A stretch of DNA of 64,000 nucleotides from Leuctra nigra (GCA_934045905.1 OW203770.1:6696001-6760000); one strand, 5' to 3'. Positions 43,097-57,109 are shown, counted from the first letter of the stretch. Notes: generated by a model not told the origin, from the letters alone. Translations and numbers: made by a program.

Positions 43097-46038
43097 ATGA
43101 AGTGTAAGTTAGTGCTAGAACTTATTGGTAAGTACAACAATTATTAATTAAGTGATCGATTTAAAACGATACACACTGTCACAAACTATTTTATGAGATC
43201 GCACGGATCTCGATGATTGAGGAATGGTCAAAGTTGTCATATACTTTATTTGTGTTTTCCTTGGTTTATCTTCAAACATACCGTATCATTTCGATTCTCG
43301 AACATTGTGTAATACGCAGGTATGTAACCTACACAAATACGCAAATACCAAGTCGTAAAATGATTTTTTTTTTATATATAACAGCCACGAAAACCTGCAT
43401 GAATATATATTATCTTGTTCCTAAAATAAATGTTATGTTGTATTTCACTCTTTCATTTCACCTGTAATCTTTGAATGTTTTAATTTGAATGTACCTACTT
43501 GACGATTTTCTACATCCTACCTCATTCTCGCTGTAAATGGGTCAATAGAAAATAAAGAACTATGAACTGTGAACTATGAATTAAATCACACATAATTTTT
43601 CGCATTTCGTAAACCAATTAAATTGACCTACCTTCTTGCTGATACTATTTCTGAGTATTTCCTATACTGGTTATGTTTATAGCTTTACCTTCTGCCTGGT
43701 GCATAGAGTGTTCTCAGTAATATTATCCTCTTCACATTTGAGTTTCAACCACGATCAAAATTAAAATGGATGCAATTATACAGTCGAAAATAAATAAATT
43801 CTTCAATGTCTGTGACATGTACACTTAACCAAAGTAAAAACGGTAGGTATTTGAAAGAACCGGATTGGCTTATAAAGAATTGATTGCATCATACGATGAA
43901 GTCCAGGCTAACTCGTAATCTAACTCTAGCCTCGACCCCACGGTGCGATTTGAGACACACAAAGGGCAGCCCGAAGAAGTGCACGAGGAGAAGAAGACCA
44001 TTTACGAGCCAACTGTCCAATACTTCAAAGAGAAATATGCACTTAAAGACATTGAAGTGATTGGCTTGTGGGTCGGGGCTCGTGGCACCATTTCAGATTT
44101 CTTTGTTAAGTTTTGTAAACGTTTTAAGTTAAGTTCAAAAATAATTTATAATATAGTTTTATTGTCCCTGAAGGGGTCAATTCAAATATTCAGAAACCAT
44201 TGTTATAGTAATTAGTTATTAGTTAGTTCTTTCTCATATTTTCTTGTCATCTAAATCTACTAATTTTTTTTAAATTTAATTAATGTACTATTTTATTGAT
44301 TGTTATTCTGTGTTTTTACAACCTTTATGTATAAAGGCAGACTTTATTTTAAAATGAATTAAGATTATATTTATACCACTAGAACTCTAGTAGGTGAGCT
44401 CTGATTTAATTGATAATAACAAGTATTATAAATTGTCAATTTACACTCGAACAAATAATAAACGGTACCTCGAAATAAAAGGACTGTCTGATAAAGGTTT
44501 GATGGCATCATCCCATGAATTCTGTGTTAATGCATTATCTAAATCTAGTGTGAGCTCTGATTTTATTGATAATAACAAGGATTTATTGTCAAGGAACCTG
44601 ACCAGCAGCCAATCCGTGTTGTGCAAAGTACCGTTTTTAATTGGTTTGAGTGTATACACTCGGCACAACAACAAATTTGAATGATTGTTGGTCATGTTCC
44701 ATACCAATCAAAGCATGTTATAATCATTGAAATGTAAGGTCACCTATACTAGGCTAAGACAAGGAGATTGCTTTGACTGGCTTCAAATGGTGCGGATGGA
44801 TGCGGTCAAGCATTTTTAAACCAGTCAGATTTATTGAACGATCAATTTTAGTTGTGCTAAGTGTACATACCTGACCTGGGGCTAGATTCACAAAAAGTAT
44901 TATCTGCTAATACGTATTAACACCAAAAAACAAAAGATAGTACCTACGTATTAGGAGATAATACTTCTTTGTGAACCCAGCCCCTGTAGCAAATCCGTTT
45001 AGTTCATATACCGTTTTTACTCTCGCCAAGTGTACCTATAGCTATATTTATAGAGATTGATTTTGAAAGTTCTTCGTTATGTAATTCGTAATTATGTTCT
45101 TTGGGATCATTTGCCTTTACAGTTTACATAGTTTTGACAACTTCAAGCTATTCACAGGGTATGCATATCTCAAGAAAGCTATCCTCTTTGCTTGGATCAT
45201 ATCCTCCTGCATTAACTTCTGGTTGTCTTCCACAGTCCTTGCGACTCTCCTCGTGGACGGCGCAGAATCACAATGGAGCCAGAGCGCAGGTTCCTGGGAT
45301 GACGACTACAACGACTACGCATACAGCGCTCCACGCAACACCTGGTCGAACTTCGTCCCTAGCTTCTGGGCAACTCTACCACAATCAGCATCACAAACAA
45401 TCTGGACCAAAACCAGTCCAATCACCATAGTAACCGACGAGGTGTTTACATCAGCCTCAAGCTCTGTCTACACTTGCGACTACCAACCAGGCTCAATCTT
45501 CAACGTGACACTTTCTTCGTCTGCATTCACATCCAACGATGCTCTGATCATCATGGTGGGACTCTACACAAGCCCGACAAACATCTACGACGTGTTGTCA
45601 GCCAAGGATTCTCTCACAGCTCTTTCACAGAAAACAAATCTCTTCATAGCCACCATACCTGTCCGAGCTTGGTGGGCTCAAACGGTCATCGACATTACTA
45701 CGGCAAACATGCGGATCAGACAGTTGGTCGCTTTGGTCCCGACGATCAAGTTATTGGAGTACGCGACATTGAGGTATACACTGGAGCAGTACGGGGTGGT
45801 TTGGAATAGCGCGCAGATGTGTCAATGGGTATCGGACAAGACAGGTGTAACAGCATCAGGTACAACTGCCTTGTCTTCTACTACAACCACTTCTGCTGTC
45901 ACGTCTTCCACTACAACCACTTTGCCGTCGTCCACAACTACACTGGCTGCAGCAGGTGGAGCGAATGCAGTGACTACTACGCCATCCACGACGGTCGTTC
46001 TTTCGTCTTCCACTACAGCGGACGCGGCTGGTGGTTAA
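43097..46038 (+). CDS. secreted protein gene A, two exons, 277 aa
   Basis: Exon 1 (43097-43127) codes MKCKLVLELI plus one base and ends at a GTAAGT donor. Exon 2 (45236-46038) follows a pyrimidine-rich acceptor ending CACAG. Phase 1 is kept, and the joined length is an exact multiple of three. Together they make a signal peptide (MKCKLVLELI continuing LATLLVDGAES). The mature part has a region (genomic 45418-45835) resembling a degenerate SGNH-hydrolase fold. A strand-turn ITIVTDEVF takes the place of the GDS block, followed by DALIIMVGLY and NLFIATIPV, with no catalytic Ser seen. The C-terminal ~60 residues are Thr/Ser-rich (mucin-like). One sequon (NVTL) is present. An AATAAA at 46278-46283 may end the transcript. 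Gene B is a paralogue. The fold call is inference; secretion is well supported. Confidence 0.7.
43940..44215 (+). pseudogene. LINE reverse-transcriptase C-terminal fragment in gene A intron
   Basis: The plus frame from about 43943 reads VHEEKKTIYEPTVQYFKEKY, then IEVIGLWVGARGTISDFF, FCKRFKL and a stop. This is the usual C-terminal tail of several non-LTR retrotransposon polyproteins. Everything upstream of it is missing. It is not an exon of gene A: it has a stop and does not fit the splice phase. Confidence 0.65.
44877..44990. mobile_element. palindromic MITE, ~114 bp, in gene A intron
   Basis: GGGGCTAGATTCACAAA and TTTGTGAACCCAGCCCC form the outer arms. AGTATTATCT-CTAATACGTA and TACGTATTAG-AGATAATACT form the inner arms around an A-rich centre. 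No coding capacity. No clear TSD. Confidence 0.75.
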
Positions 46039-46101
46039 CTTTAGAAACTGCTGGATCTTCACACGCTTGTCAATATGTTCGATCATATTTATACAAATTA
46101 G

Positions 46102-46252
46102 GGCCAGTCTTTCAATACTCTTCTAACATGTAAACTGTTTATTAGGACTGTATTGCCATGGCAACAACCAATGCCATTCCTAGAATGACCACTAACTAAC
46201 TGTTAAGAGCTAATTGAGACTTTAGCAGAGTATTGAAAGACCAAGCCTTAAA
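46102..46252. mobile_element. palindromic MITE copy 1, gene A 3' region
   Basis: Terminal arms GGGCCAGTCTTTCAATACTC and GAGTATTGAAAGACCAAGCC. The centre holds CATGGCAACAACCAATG. It lies between the gene A stop (46038) and the AATAAA at 46278, so it may form part of the 3' untranslated region. A second copy lies at 47547-47685. Confidence 0.75.
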
Positions 46253-46277
46253 GTCATAAATAATATTGGTATTTGCA

Positions 46278-46283
46278 AAATAA
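46278..46283 (+). terminator. polyadenylation signal of gene A
   Basis: AATAAA, 240 bases past the stop codon of gene A. It is the first canonical signal downstream. Confidence 0.5.
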
Positions 46284-46577
46284 ATGACGCGAAGGAAAAT
46301 ATATTTTTTCCTCAAGGTGATTCGTTTCGGTACATTGTAATGATTTCTTGAAACACTTTTTGCTGTAATAATAGCCTTGATTTTTCACTTTTTTCTTACT
46401 GTTCCAGAAATCTTGCGATTTTCTTCAATATTAGTTATTTCATGCTATTTTAAATACAATTCAAATTTCTACATTTTAAAGTTTTTTCACATCAATAGAA
46501 TCTGGTTATCTAGTGGTTTAATTTGTTTTCTGTATAAAATAACATCTTCATGACACCTCAACTGGATTTTTTTAACA

Positions 46578-46651
46578 CTAGGAAAACGCTCTGTGTGACG
46601 CGTTGATGAGCGAGCACGGATACACGCAACACCTCGAACCGAAATTATGTC
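46578..46651 (-). mobile_element. HLE 3' end fragment
   Basis: CTAGGAAAACGCTCTGTGTG, GACGCGTTGATGAGCGAGCA and ACACCTCGAACCGAAATTAT match the 3' terminus of HLE in minus orientation. The copy stops after about 74 bases. Confidence 0.8.
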
Positions 46652-47546
46652 TAATGGCGTCAACCGCACTGTTCTAAGTGCAATACTTTTAAAGAGATGA
46701 TGTGAAACGTGTCCTCAACTTCAATTGGCCGCCATTTTTAAACTAGAAATTTCAGATCAACCAAACGTTTTGGTATCATCCAGTAAACTATGAATAACAA
46801 TTTCCGATAGTTCGTTTTGCTCTCTTTGCACGTTGTCTTAGTTAAAATAATTGAAAACCCGAAAAAACGATAATTTCGTTCGACGCCATTTTTAAAATAT
46901 TTCATCCAAAAATTACTTTTTATAATAAGATAATGATTTTCTATTAATTTCCGAAAACGGAAATGCTCTACATCTTTTGGTTCCGGAGGAAATAAATATT
47001 TAGTTTGAGATTTTTTTTAGATCGGCCACCATTTTGGAAATAAAGACAGCATAACAAATAAACTTCATGGATTTAACCAAGATATCGCTATATTAAATAA
47101 AAAAAAATATTTCTTGATGTTTGGTTTGGTATGTAAATATTAATTAGAAAAATATGAAAAAATCAGTTTTTTCAATGCCGCCATTTTGCTACTAAAATAG
47201 CTTAGTAATGCAATTTTTTTATGAACTAAATAAAAGGTCCTGAATCGTTTGCCGTCAACCGCATCACTCTACGAGCCTTCGTTCAGGAGATATGATTTAA
47301 TTTAGCCAACATTTTGAAAACGTCATAGCAGGGAGGGGGGTGATCTGCCAGCTTGGGTCTGAGCGGTTTTTTAATTGATTATATGTTAGCTACAAGTGTG
47401 CAAAAGGGCAATAGAGTTTCACTATTTGAAATGTTTTTATGCTAATCCTCCGCACTATGCCTCAATATTTAAAAGTTAAAAAATTGAGTTGAATTTAAAT
47501 GTCTTTAAAGTTGCTTTTAATTAGCTTTTGCTTTTATTCACTATAA
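46652..47546. other. gene-free stretch
   Basis: No supported gene. GGCCGCCATTTTT-type words recur (46729, 46888, 47028, 47178) in an otherwise AT-rich segment. This suggests a decayed repeat built like the HFE body, but no ends can be set. Confidence 0.4.
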
Positions 47547-47685
47547 GGGCCAGTTCTTTAATACCCTGCTAAATTTTGAACAGTTGTTTAGGACTTGCCA
47601 TAGGAACAACCAATGACAATCCTTTTATGTCCGTTTTAAACTTACTACTGCTTTAGCAAGACATTGAAAAATCAAGCCCAAAATT
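47547..47685. mobile_element. palindromic MITE copy 2
   Basis: A diverged copy of 46102-46252: GGGCCAGTTCTTTAATACCC, CATAGGAACAACCAATGACA, and GACATTGAAAAATCAAGCCC. Confidence 0.7.
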
Positions 47686-48049
47686 AAATACGTTTTATTC
47701 AGGCTAGGTAAGCATTGTTTATTGCCTATGTGTTTGTATGTCCTTTATATGTTTACTTGGTATGTATTATGTGTTAGGTACTTGGAGTCAATATGATCTA
47801 AGTTGACAATAAATAAAACTAAACTAAAGCATGTACTTGACTTGTCTGTATACATACTTATGAGGATCTGAATCCAAGCCCAGTTACTTCAGAAATAGCT
47901 TGATTTCATTGAAATAGTAGGTACAATCCTGTATGTATTCCATAAATGTCTACATAGTGTAGTTCGTGAGACCAAAAAGGAGTAAGAAAACAGAAGAAAA
48001 TTATGTCTCCAGCAAAGCTGATAAAGCTTTCCAAGCCTTTTCATGCGAT

Positions 48050-48059
48050 TTATTTATTT
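48050..48059 (-). terminator. polyadenylation signal of gene B
   Basis: On the minus strand two overlapping AATAAA hexamers lie about 120 bases after the gene B stop. Confidence 0.5.
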
Positions 48060-48177
48060 CATAATGTTACAAACCAATCAAGCAACAGGAATTATTCAAA
48101 GCAATACAATTCAATATGTGGGGTTCAAAAAAAAACTTGTGGGCAAATCCTGTACATTTGTTAAGATGTTGTCAGCT

Positions 48178-51100
48178 TTAACCAGAGGTGGCAGGCGCAG
48201 GCGTGGGGATGGGATTAACAAAGCCCAGCTTCTGGTTGACATAGTGACAGATGAAACGGAATTGACGCCGTTCTCCACCTTGCTGCTGCTGGAAGGTCGC
48301 GGAGTCCGTCGCCCAGTCGTAGACCTTGGCCGACGCCGCGATGCTGGACAGAGTCCCGATGGCCGTGTTGCTGGCGGCGACGTTGTCGGCGTCGGGACTC
48401 GGCACCGGTGCGGTGACGCCGATCAGGTTGGCGACGCCGGCGATGGTCTGGATGTACGCGGTGTCGGCGACGATGCCGGCGGTCTCGCTGGCTCCGGGGA
48501 AGAGCACCACGTAGTCGTTCATGGTCAGATTCAGACTCTGGACATTGGACCAGAAGGAAGTGGGGTAGCTGGAGCACAAGCCGACGCACAGCTGCGGGGG
48601 ACTGAAGGTGAAAGCGGTGTCGCTGATGATGATGACGCGATTGGTGGTCGGCGTGCATGTGCGATTAAAGCGTCCCCGACCGCCGCCTCCATTGCCGTTG
48701 CCGCCTCCATTTTGCCAACCGCCGGCTCCACGGCCGCCTCCCATCCCGCCACCTCCATTGCCGCCGCCTCCATTGCCACCGCCTCCCATGCCGCCGCCTC
48801 CATTGCCGCCGCCTCCACGGCCGCCGCCAAAACCGCTGTCTCCCATGCCGCCACCTCCATTACGGCTAGCCACTTGTTGCAAGTAGATGCACGCTGAAAA
48901 CAATTGAAATCAATTAATTGGCGAACACTCTCTTGGTACCGTCCAGGTCACCCGGATCAACTATATAATCATATACGATTGGTTGAAAATGCAAATGAAC
49001 CGTGTCATCCGATCAAGGATACGGTCGGCGACAGGCAAAGATGAACCCGCTCTAGCATGGTCCGGCCCAACGTCTATATAATACTCTCTTCTAAAGGTTG
49101 AGCCGAGCGAGGGATTTCAGTATTTGGAAGTATTCGGCTTTTCCCACTTCGTGACGTCAACACAGCCGGCAACTGCTTGATAGTCTGTATGCGCTGGCAT
49201 GTGATTTAGATAGAAATGTCCTACTCCATGACGTCACAGAGTAGGACAAAGCCGAATACTTCCGAGTACTGAAATCCCTCGATCGGTTCAACATTTAGAA
49301 GAGAGTATTGTATAGACGTTGGGTCCGGCCTATACCTGGCCATGCTAAAGTGGGTTCATCTTTGACTGTCCCCGACCGTAGGTCTATGCGTCACGTCATA
49401 ATCAATCGACTACAATGTCGAGTCAATGCTAATCTCTCATGATAGTGTCGATCAACTGAAGACAGCAGTTACACGATTGCGGTGCATGCCTAATAGTCTG
49501 GGCGGGATATACCTAAAACAATCGTGCATTTTGTGATAAGAGCACCTAGTATATGTGGTAAAAATTTGGTGCTTTTATCACAAAATGCACAATGGTCGCC
49601 ACTGGTGACCGAGGTCAATGTAAATGTATTTTTTTTTGTAAAATAATCGTATCCACAAGTCGTACCAGTCATACGCTGTTTTCACACTACATCACTTAAA
49701 CCCCGGGTCAAACACAGGGGTATACGACTCGGGTCTGTACCCATGGGGTTTGACTTGGGTCCAAAAATTGAATATTTTTACACTACGATGTATTTACAGC
49801 TTTTGTCATTGAACAAAATTTCTTAATTTTATCTTTTCAATTTATAATCATAGCTTTTAGTTTAAACATTAGTCTTTAATCAAACATTTTCTTGTTCTTT
49901 AGTAGATATTCTGTGTTTTTTGCAATTTGTATGTGCTGTACAAACAGATAATAAATAATAATCATCATCAAGAAGGCAGTAAGATTTTTTAGTTTTTCTT
50001 TTTCAAACGTCAAATGCCCTTAGTACGGGCTGTACATAAAAAAATTGTGATAAGAAGATGCTACTTGGCACACATGTTCATTGGTCAATTAGAAGTTATT
50101 TTAGACCGGGAGGCAATCTGAAATTGCGTGCAGAGACTCTGTGGCGGCCATTTTCCAAGATGGCATATTTTCATACTTTTTGTTTAATTTTGTTGAGCTT
50201 GATATGTTTGCGGAATGTAATTTAGTCAATAAGCACAACGTTTTAAACAAAAAATATTGTCAGAGCTGTACTTTGGCTGTAAAAAAATAATTACGGGAAA
50301 AATTGTGCGTTATGGAGCAATTATACAAGTCCTGGCAAGATTGAAACAATTTTGCATTTTGGTATTTCAACACAATTTTTTTACCACATATACAAGATGT
50401 CTAACAGCCTCATTAAAGAGATTAGACCTACACTTCCCCCACCGTCAACTTCCATATTTTCGCGGTCTGAAAATGGCCAATACGAATCGTTCTAAGATCG
50501 GAATTACGAACCGCAGCGCTCCTGAAACGTTGTGGTGGTGGGAACTGAGAGAACTATTCATTACGTATATAATCTAAATATGTAAATATTTATATAAATA
50601 TATAAGTATATATTTATCAATAAATATACATATACATATTATGTATATACATATCTTTTCTCATTGCAGTTTCTCATTGCAGTTCCTTATTAGAATAATA
50701 AATTATAATAAATTATCTATCTATAACTAATTAGCATAATTAATTAGAATTAATTATGCTAATTAGGAACTAAAAACAAAGTTTTGATCAAAATTCGATT
50801 TTTCGATTTTTGAAGGCCTGGAAATCCAATAGTACTCAATAAATGGACAAACCAAAAAATACGTATGTTTTAATTTGGGCTTGTGACCAATCAATTAATA
50901 ATTAATTATGCTAATTAGGAACTAAACACAAAATTTTGATCAAAATTCGATTTTTCGATTTTTGAGGGTCTGGAAATCCAAAAGTACTCAATAAATGGAC
51001 AAACCAAAAAATACGTTTGTTTTTCTTTGGGCTTGTGACCAATCCTACCAAGTTTTATCTAAATCTGAGAGGTCATTTTAAGCTTTTTGTTGAATGGCGA

Positions 51101-54100
51101 TTTTTATAAAATAATTAATTATACGGTTTATTATTATGTGAATGAAAAAATTTAACTTTTTATGATTTATATGGATTGTAGACATGACGAGCTTTTGATG
51201 GATACCCATATAGACCATATTATAAAATAATATATTATTTTATCCATGTTTATTAATTATGCTAATTATGCTAATTACGCAGAAAGTATTAATTACTCAG
51301 GTTGGTGCCATCGATTTTTGGATTCCTCATACTTGAATTAGTAATGGTACCAATTTTCACGAATAGTATCGCAAACGCACTAATTTGCCATTATATAGGA
51401 CATCTTGACTCCACTAACATCTACCTATCTGAGGTTATCAGCGAAAACCATATTTCATATATATATATATATATATACATATATATTATATAAATATATA
51501 AATGCATAAACAAATGAATTTTTAATTACATTTTACGTATTTATGCGTTTATTATACGAATCGTGACGATAATAATTATCGACTGAGCCATCGACTGTTC
51601 ATTTACTTCCATTGTCACGTAGAAGATGGCTCTTGCGGTAGTAATTCCGATGACTTTTTGTGCTTCAAGGATTAGCATTGGAAGCATTGGAAGTTGACGC
51701 TCTTCCCAGTGGTGGGGCGGGGGAAGTGTAGGTCTAGTATCTTTAAGCCTCATGCTCAAAAGAATTTCCAGATTTATCGACGCCAGAGTCTACCAGAGTC
51801 TACTGGATTCCGTCCATAAGATTATTAGCACACGGTCTTGTGGTGTTGAGGACTGACATCCGCAAATATTTACTTGCGGACGCAACTTCTTTTGAGCATG
51901 AGGCTGTAAGCAAACATTCTCACCCATGTCACCCGTGGCAGCCATTTTTATCTTATTATTATTATTTTCTTTATTCACAGTAATCTAATATACAAAGTAC
52001 AATATACATTGATACTGGCGACATTCAAAGTATGGAAAGCCAGGAGTAAACCATACTCCTAAGGCTTTCATGTCATGTTATGGAGACTATGTGATGACTT
52101 TTCTTATGATTCGACAAGTTCCAAGTAGTGCAGTTTTCTGTATTTCTTCGCAAAAGCGTGTGCCAGGAATTGCACTCAAGTAGCCCTGCAACTTCTTGCT
52201 TATTGTACCTAAAGCTCCCACAACAATGGGCACCACTTTAGTTTTCAATTTCCACATTCTTCCAATTTCAATTTCCAGGTCTCTATACTTAATTCTTTTT
52301 TCTGCTTCTTTCTGCACCACATTCCTGTCCATAGGTATTGCCACGTCAATTATTATACATGTCTTATTTGCTGTGTCCTTTATGACAATATCAGGTTTGT
52401 TAGCCATGATGGTTCTATCTGTATGTATTTGTTCATTCCATAAAATTGTCCCTTCTTTGAATAAAGTTACCTGGTTTGGATGATGTTCGTACCAATTTGA
52501 ATTGACAGGTAAGCCAAATTGTTTACAGATTGCCCAGTGTAATGATGACGCTACTTTATCATGTCTCTCTATATACTCCTTTTTAGCTAAAACAGGACAT
52601 CCTGCTACTATATGATCGATCGTCTCTTCGAAATGTTGACAAATTCGACATATACCATTTGAACCAGTCTTTAAAATTCTCTTCTCATAGCTCCTGGTTC
52701 TTAAGGCTTGATCTTGAGCTGCTACAACCAATGCTTCAGTCTCCCCTTTAATATTACCTTTAAAGAGCCAGTTAAAGGAACTTGGTCTATCAACATGCAC
52801 CTGCTTCATATTTCTTGGATATTGACCGTGCATAGGCTTTGCTTCCCAATCATCACAAATCTTGCGCTGGACCACATATTTTACTTCCTGACGATATTGT
52901 TTCACATTCTCAACAGGTGTTCTGGTCAACGTAACAGTTGGCAAGGGCAATTTCAAATCCATCCTCAGCTTGTCTGCTATTCGAAGAAGTGACAATGTTT
53001 TCGGTCTTCTTTCTTCAAAGCGTCGTACAATTTGCAACAACTCATCATTTTCCTTCAGCCTTAAATATTCAGCAATTCCCAATACTGCTATCTTATACGC
53101 ACTTTCAAGTTGGCACAATCCTCTTCCCCCTTCTTTTCTCGGAGCATATAGTCTTTCTACGTCGGCTCTTGGGTGATGGAGCTTATGCAAAGTAAGCAAT
53201 TTCCTTGTTTTTCTATCAATTTGTCTCATTTCTTCAAGCTTCCAATCTATTATACCAAAACTGTATTGAATAATTGGAATTGCAAGCGCCAAATGGCGAT
53301 AATTTTGTTCTTCCCGCTCAATTCAGTTTCAAGTACTAATCTAAGACGTCGCCGATATTCACTTATAATCTTACTTTTCATTTCATTCTGCTCCACACCA
53401 TTCCTCTCATGAACACCAAGATATTTGTAGGTCTGTCCCTCTTCCAATTGTCTAATAGTAATATTATCATTGAAGGTGATATTCGTTGTTTGTTCAATTT
53501 TTCCCCTTACAAAGCAAGCTGTTGAACATTTATCCAAACCAAATTTCATTGATATATCGTCACTGAAACTTTTTGTAATTTGAAATAATGTGTCCATCTC
53601 TTCCCTGCTTGCAGCAAAAAGCTTTAAATCATCCATGTACAGGAGATGATTCACTGGCCTGTCAGTCTTTGTCATTTTATAACCACATCCTGAATCATTT
53701 AATAACTTCGTCAAGGGGAAGAGACTCATACAAAACATTAGCGGAGACAGAGAATCACCTTGAAATATTCCCTTTTTAATGGAAATTTTTCCCGTCAAGA
53801 TTGTGTCAGTCTGTGTGGATATCATGAGGTTTGTACTCCATGATTTCATTGTTTCTTGACAAAAGTATATCAACATTGGATTCAAACGATACATTTTCAT
53901 TACTTGTATTATCCAACTGTGGGGTACGCTGTCAAATGCTTTCATGTAATCAATCCATCCCATATGAAGACTTCGTTTCTTTCTCTTGCAATCGTCCATT
54001 ATTGTTTTACTTAACAATAAATGATCCTTACATCCATATGAACCCTTACTGCATCCTTTCTGTTCCGATGGTATGATATTATTTACTTCAAAAAACATAT

Positions 54101-56182
54101 GAATACGGTTTGTCAAAATCGAGGTTAAATTTTTGTACATAGTGGGTAAGCAAGTAATAGGTCTGTAGTTACTTGGCAAATGAGTTGCATTAGATTTTGG
54201 CAAAAGATAAGTTACACCTCTCGTCAGCCATCCAGGTACAAATAAGGGATTATGGACAATGTAATTGTAAGCTTTCGCAAAGCTCTTGTGCAATGAAGTA
54301 AAGGATTTAAGCCAAAAGTTGTGAATTCCATCCATACCAGGAGCCTTCCAATTTGACGATTTTTTCAAGCTTAGGGTTATCTCCTTTTCAGTTATATCTT
54401 CCCATTTCATCTCTGGATATAGTGAATTGACTTGGATTTGATCTTGGATCCATTCTGCCTCAACATTATGCTCTTCTTCATTTTCCCAGATACTTTTCCA
54501 AAAGCATTCAACTTCGTCAACTGATGGTGGATTAATTACTTCAATTCTTTTGGTGCCAATATCTCGATAAAATTTCTTTGCTCCAGTAGAGAATTGTCTG
54601 TTCTGTTGAAATTGCAGCACTCGCTTGTTGTATCTTCTTACTCTCTGTGATTTTGCCAAAATCTTTTGCTTGAGTATTTCTTCTACTCGAATTATATCAG
54701 CTACCTCGGATATGTTGTATTTTAGGCTCAACTTTATCTTGATGTTTTGTAACTTCACTGATATATTTCCAAGCCGAATTTCTTTTAAATGTGATAACTC
54801 TCTTCTCCACCCTTCGATTTGATTTGCTATCCTTGTTTTCCATTTTGGTACACAATTCTTACTTGTTTTCTTTATCGTTTTCTCTGGCAATCCAAGTTTG
54901 TTTACAATTACTTGAGCTGTGGAGTACACCAAATGATTTAACTCGGTGATAGTAAGTAATCTTCTCATATCTTCGACAATTTCACGTAATGCATGACATG
55001 CCAATCCTATCAAACCTTTTACATGCCTAGTTACTCTCAATTTGGGCAACCTCTCTCTGGTAGTAATGTATTTTTCCTGTTGATGATACCACATTTCTTC
55101 GATCTCCGCTTTTAATTCAGAATAATCAACATTTGCCCGTTCACGATCTTCATAAGCCTGATTTTGATTACCCCCTCGCCACTCTTCATTGGCATTCACC
55201 TGATCTTGATTCCCTTCCTCTTGATCTTCTACTTGATTATCACTTGGAACTTGAACTTGATCTTGATCATTATTTTGAACTTGATCTCCATCTGCCCTAT
55301 CTGGATCCTGTCTACCAGCACGTACTATCTCTTTGACACTTCTTTCTATCAATTCTATCTGTTCTACTGTTAACTTCTTACTCTTGATTAAAAACCTTCT
55401 CTGGTTTGCTAACTTATTCGAATCCATGTTTGGTCTTTGAGATGGATTTCGCTGCCGCCATAATTCGAAAGTCTTTTCTATATTACCTGACAACGTTGTG
55501 TGCTTAACATACAAATGGCACCACATAATCTCCATATTCTCTTCCTCTGTCCATTTCTGCCTCTTCGCTTGTGTATTTACATGAGTTTGCGAGGCAGTCA
55601 GGCTTGGAGTAGCGCTGGTTTGAGTTGCCTCGTCCCAGGGATCTACATCCACCTCACATGAACTTTGAGAAGATCCAGGTGGTGACTTCTCTCCCTCATC
55701 CTGGACTGAGGGTACCCTTACTTGTTGTGCCGCTGTGTGGGCGATGCGGCTTTGACTCCTGGTCCTACAAGAAACCAGAAGCTGGCTGGCTTCGCTCTCA
55801 TCCTGATAATCATTGGGTTTTTTTCGTATCATTTCTCAACTCGCATCACATTCCACACCCTCTACATTGATATCTTGAGGTCTTGACTTCTCAGGAATAA
55901 AGAAGGCCGTGCTTGAAATTATTTGTACGGAGACCTTATTTGTTTTCTTTTCCCGTCAGAAATATTTTTAGGGTTGAAAAGATTTCAAACAAATTCAATC
56001 ATACCTTCCGTAATTCTTCATGCAGGACAAAAATTATTACCTCAAAATGATCAGCACACAGTTTGGAATAGATATTAAGAAGAATTGTGACATTTAAAGC
56101 ACTAATACTGATAAAATTCAATAAAAAAGTCAGAGCAAAGAGCAAGCACTTCTAACCAGAAATCTCAAAACAAGTGAAGTCC

Positions 56183-56240
<58 letters not shown>

Positions 56241-57109
56241 TAGGAAAACGCTCTGAGTAACGCGTTGATGAGCGAGCACGGATACGCGGAACACCTCGAA
56301 CCGAAATTATGTCTATCGAAAATATCATTAAAAGCCAATAAATCTTGAATTTCGTCAGACTTGAATAAAAATCTCTAAATATTCCTAAAATGTTAGTATC
56401 AACCCTTATGATTGAACTGTTCCTTGTTAATATTCAAAAATCACAGGATCTCTTTAAAAAAATATACCTGGGACCACTCAAATCATATGATATTAGTGTG
56501 TACACAATATCAGATCAATCTGTTGAACGGTCATTATTAGTTTCATTTCGTTTGAAACTTTCTGCTCTAACTACCTTGCCTTGAACTGAAGATTCGAAGT
56601 CGCCGTGAATTTGACAGCCAACACGCAAAATGTCACTAAAATTACAAAACCTTTTGAAAATAACTACAGATTTGACTGAAAATTGGCAAAAATACCTTAA
56701 ATGTTGGTACCAATGACCATGCAAAGTTTTTAGTTGATCGGTCAATCGGTTCTAGTTTAAATTTCAAAAATCACAGGAAAAATGGTTTCAAATTTGAACC
56801 AATGGGTGGATTTGGTTGAAATTTATTATGATTGGGTACAATGTTGGTTGCAATGTCTTTGCCTAATTTCAAATTGATCAAACCAACCAATCGAAAGATA
56901 ATTTTTTTAAAATTTGCACCAATCAGGGGATTTCAAAAAAATTAGGGTCTGCAACAATCAGAAATGTTACGTACTTGTGTGCAAAATTTCAGCTCGATCG
57001 AAGAAAAACTCTGACCTGTATATCGTCAGTAACAGAAAAAAAAAAAAAAAAAAAAAAACAGAGGTCCGTGCCAAAAGAGCCAAAAGGAGACGCTCGCTTC
57101 GCTCGCTCA

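Larger units (their letters stand above)
51955..55870 (-). mobile_element. REL-endonuclease non-LTR retrotransposon (R2-like), nearly intact
   Basis: Covers the two reading frames at 53250-55832 and 52087-53292. On the 3' side there is about 130 bases of untranslated sequence ending in an ATT-repeat tail near 51955. It is on the same strand as gene B and inside its intron. The ends are estimated; no TSD was found. Only one frameshift separates the two frames, so the copy is young. Confidence 0.8.

Noticed and set aside
45101..46133. Other frames overlapping gene A exon 2
   Set aside because: Shadows. Only the annotated frame fits the acceptor, phase and signal peptide.
48043..48897. 284-codon plus frame and Pro-rich plus frame over gene B exon 2
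   Set aside because: Shadows of the GC-rich minus-strand exon. The minus frame has splice sites, a signal peptide and a paralogue.
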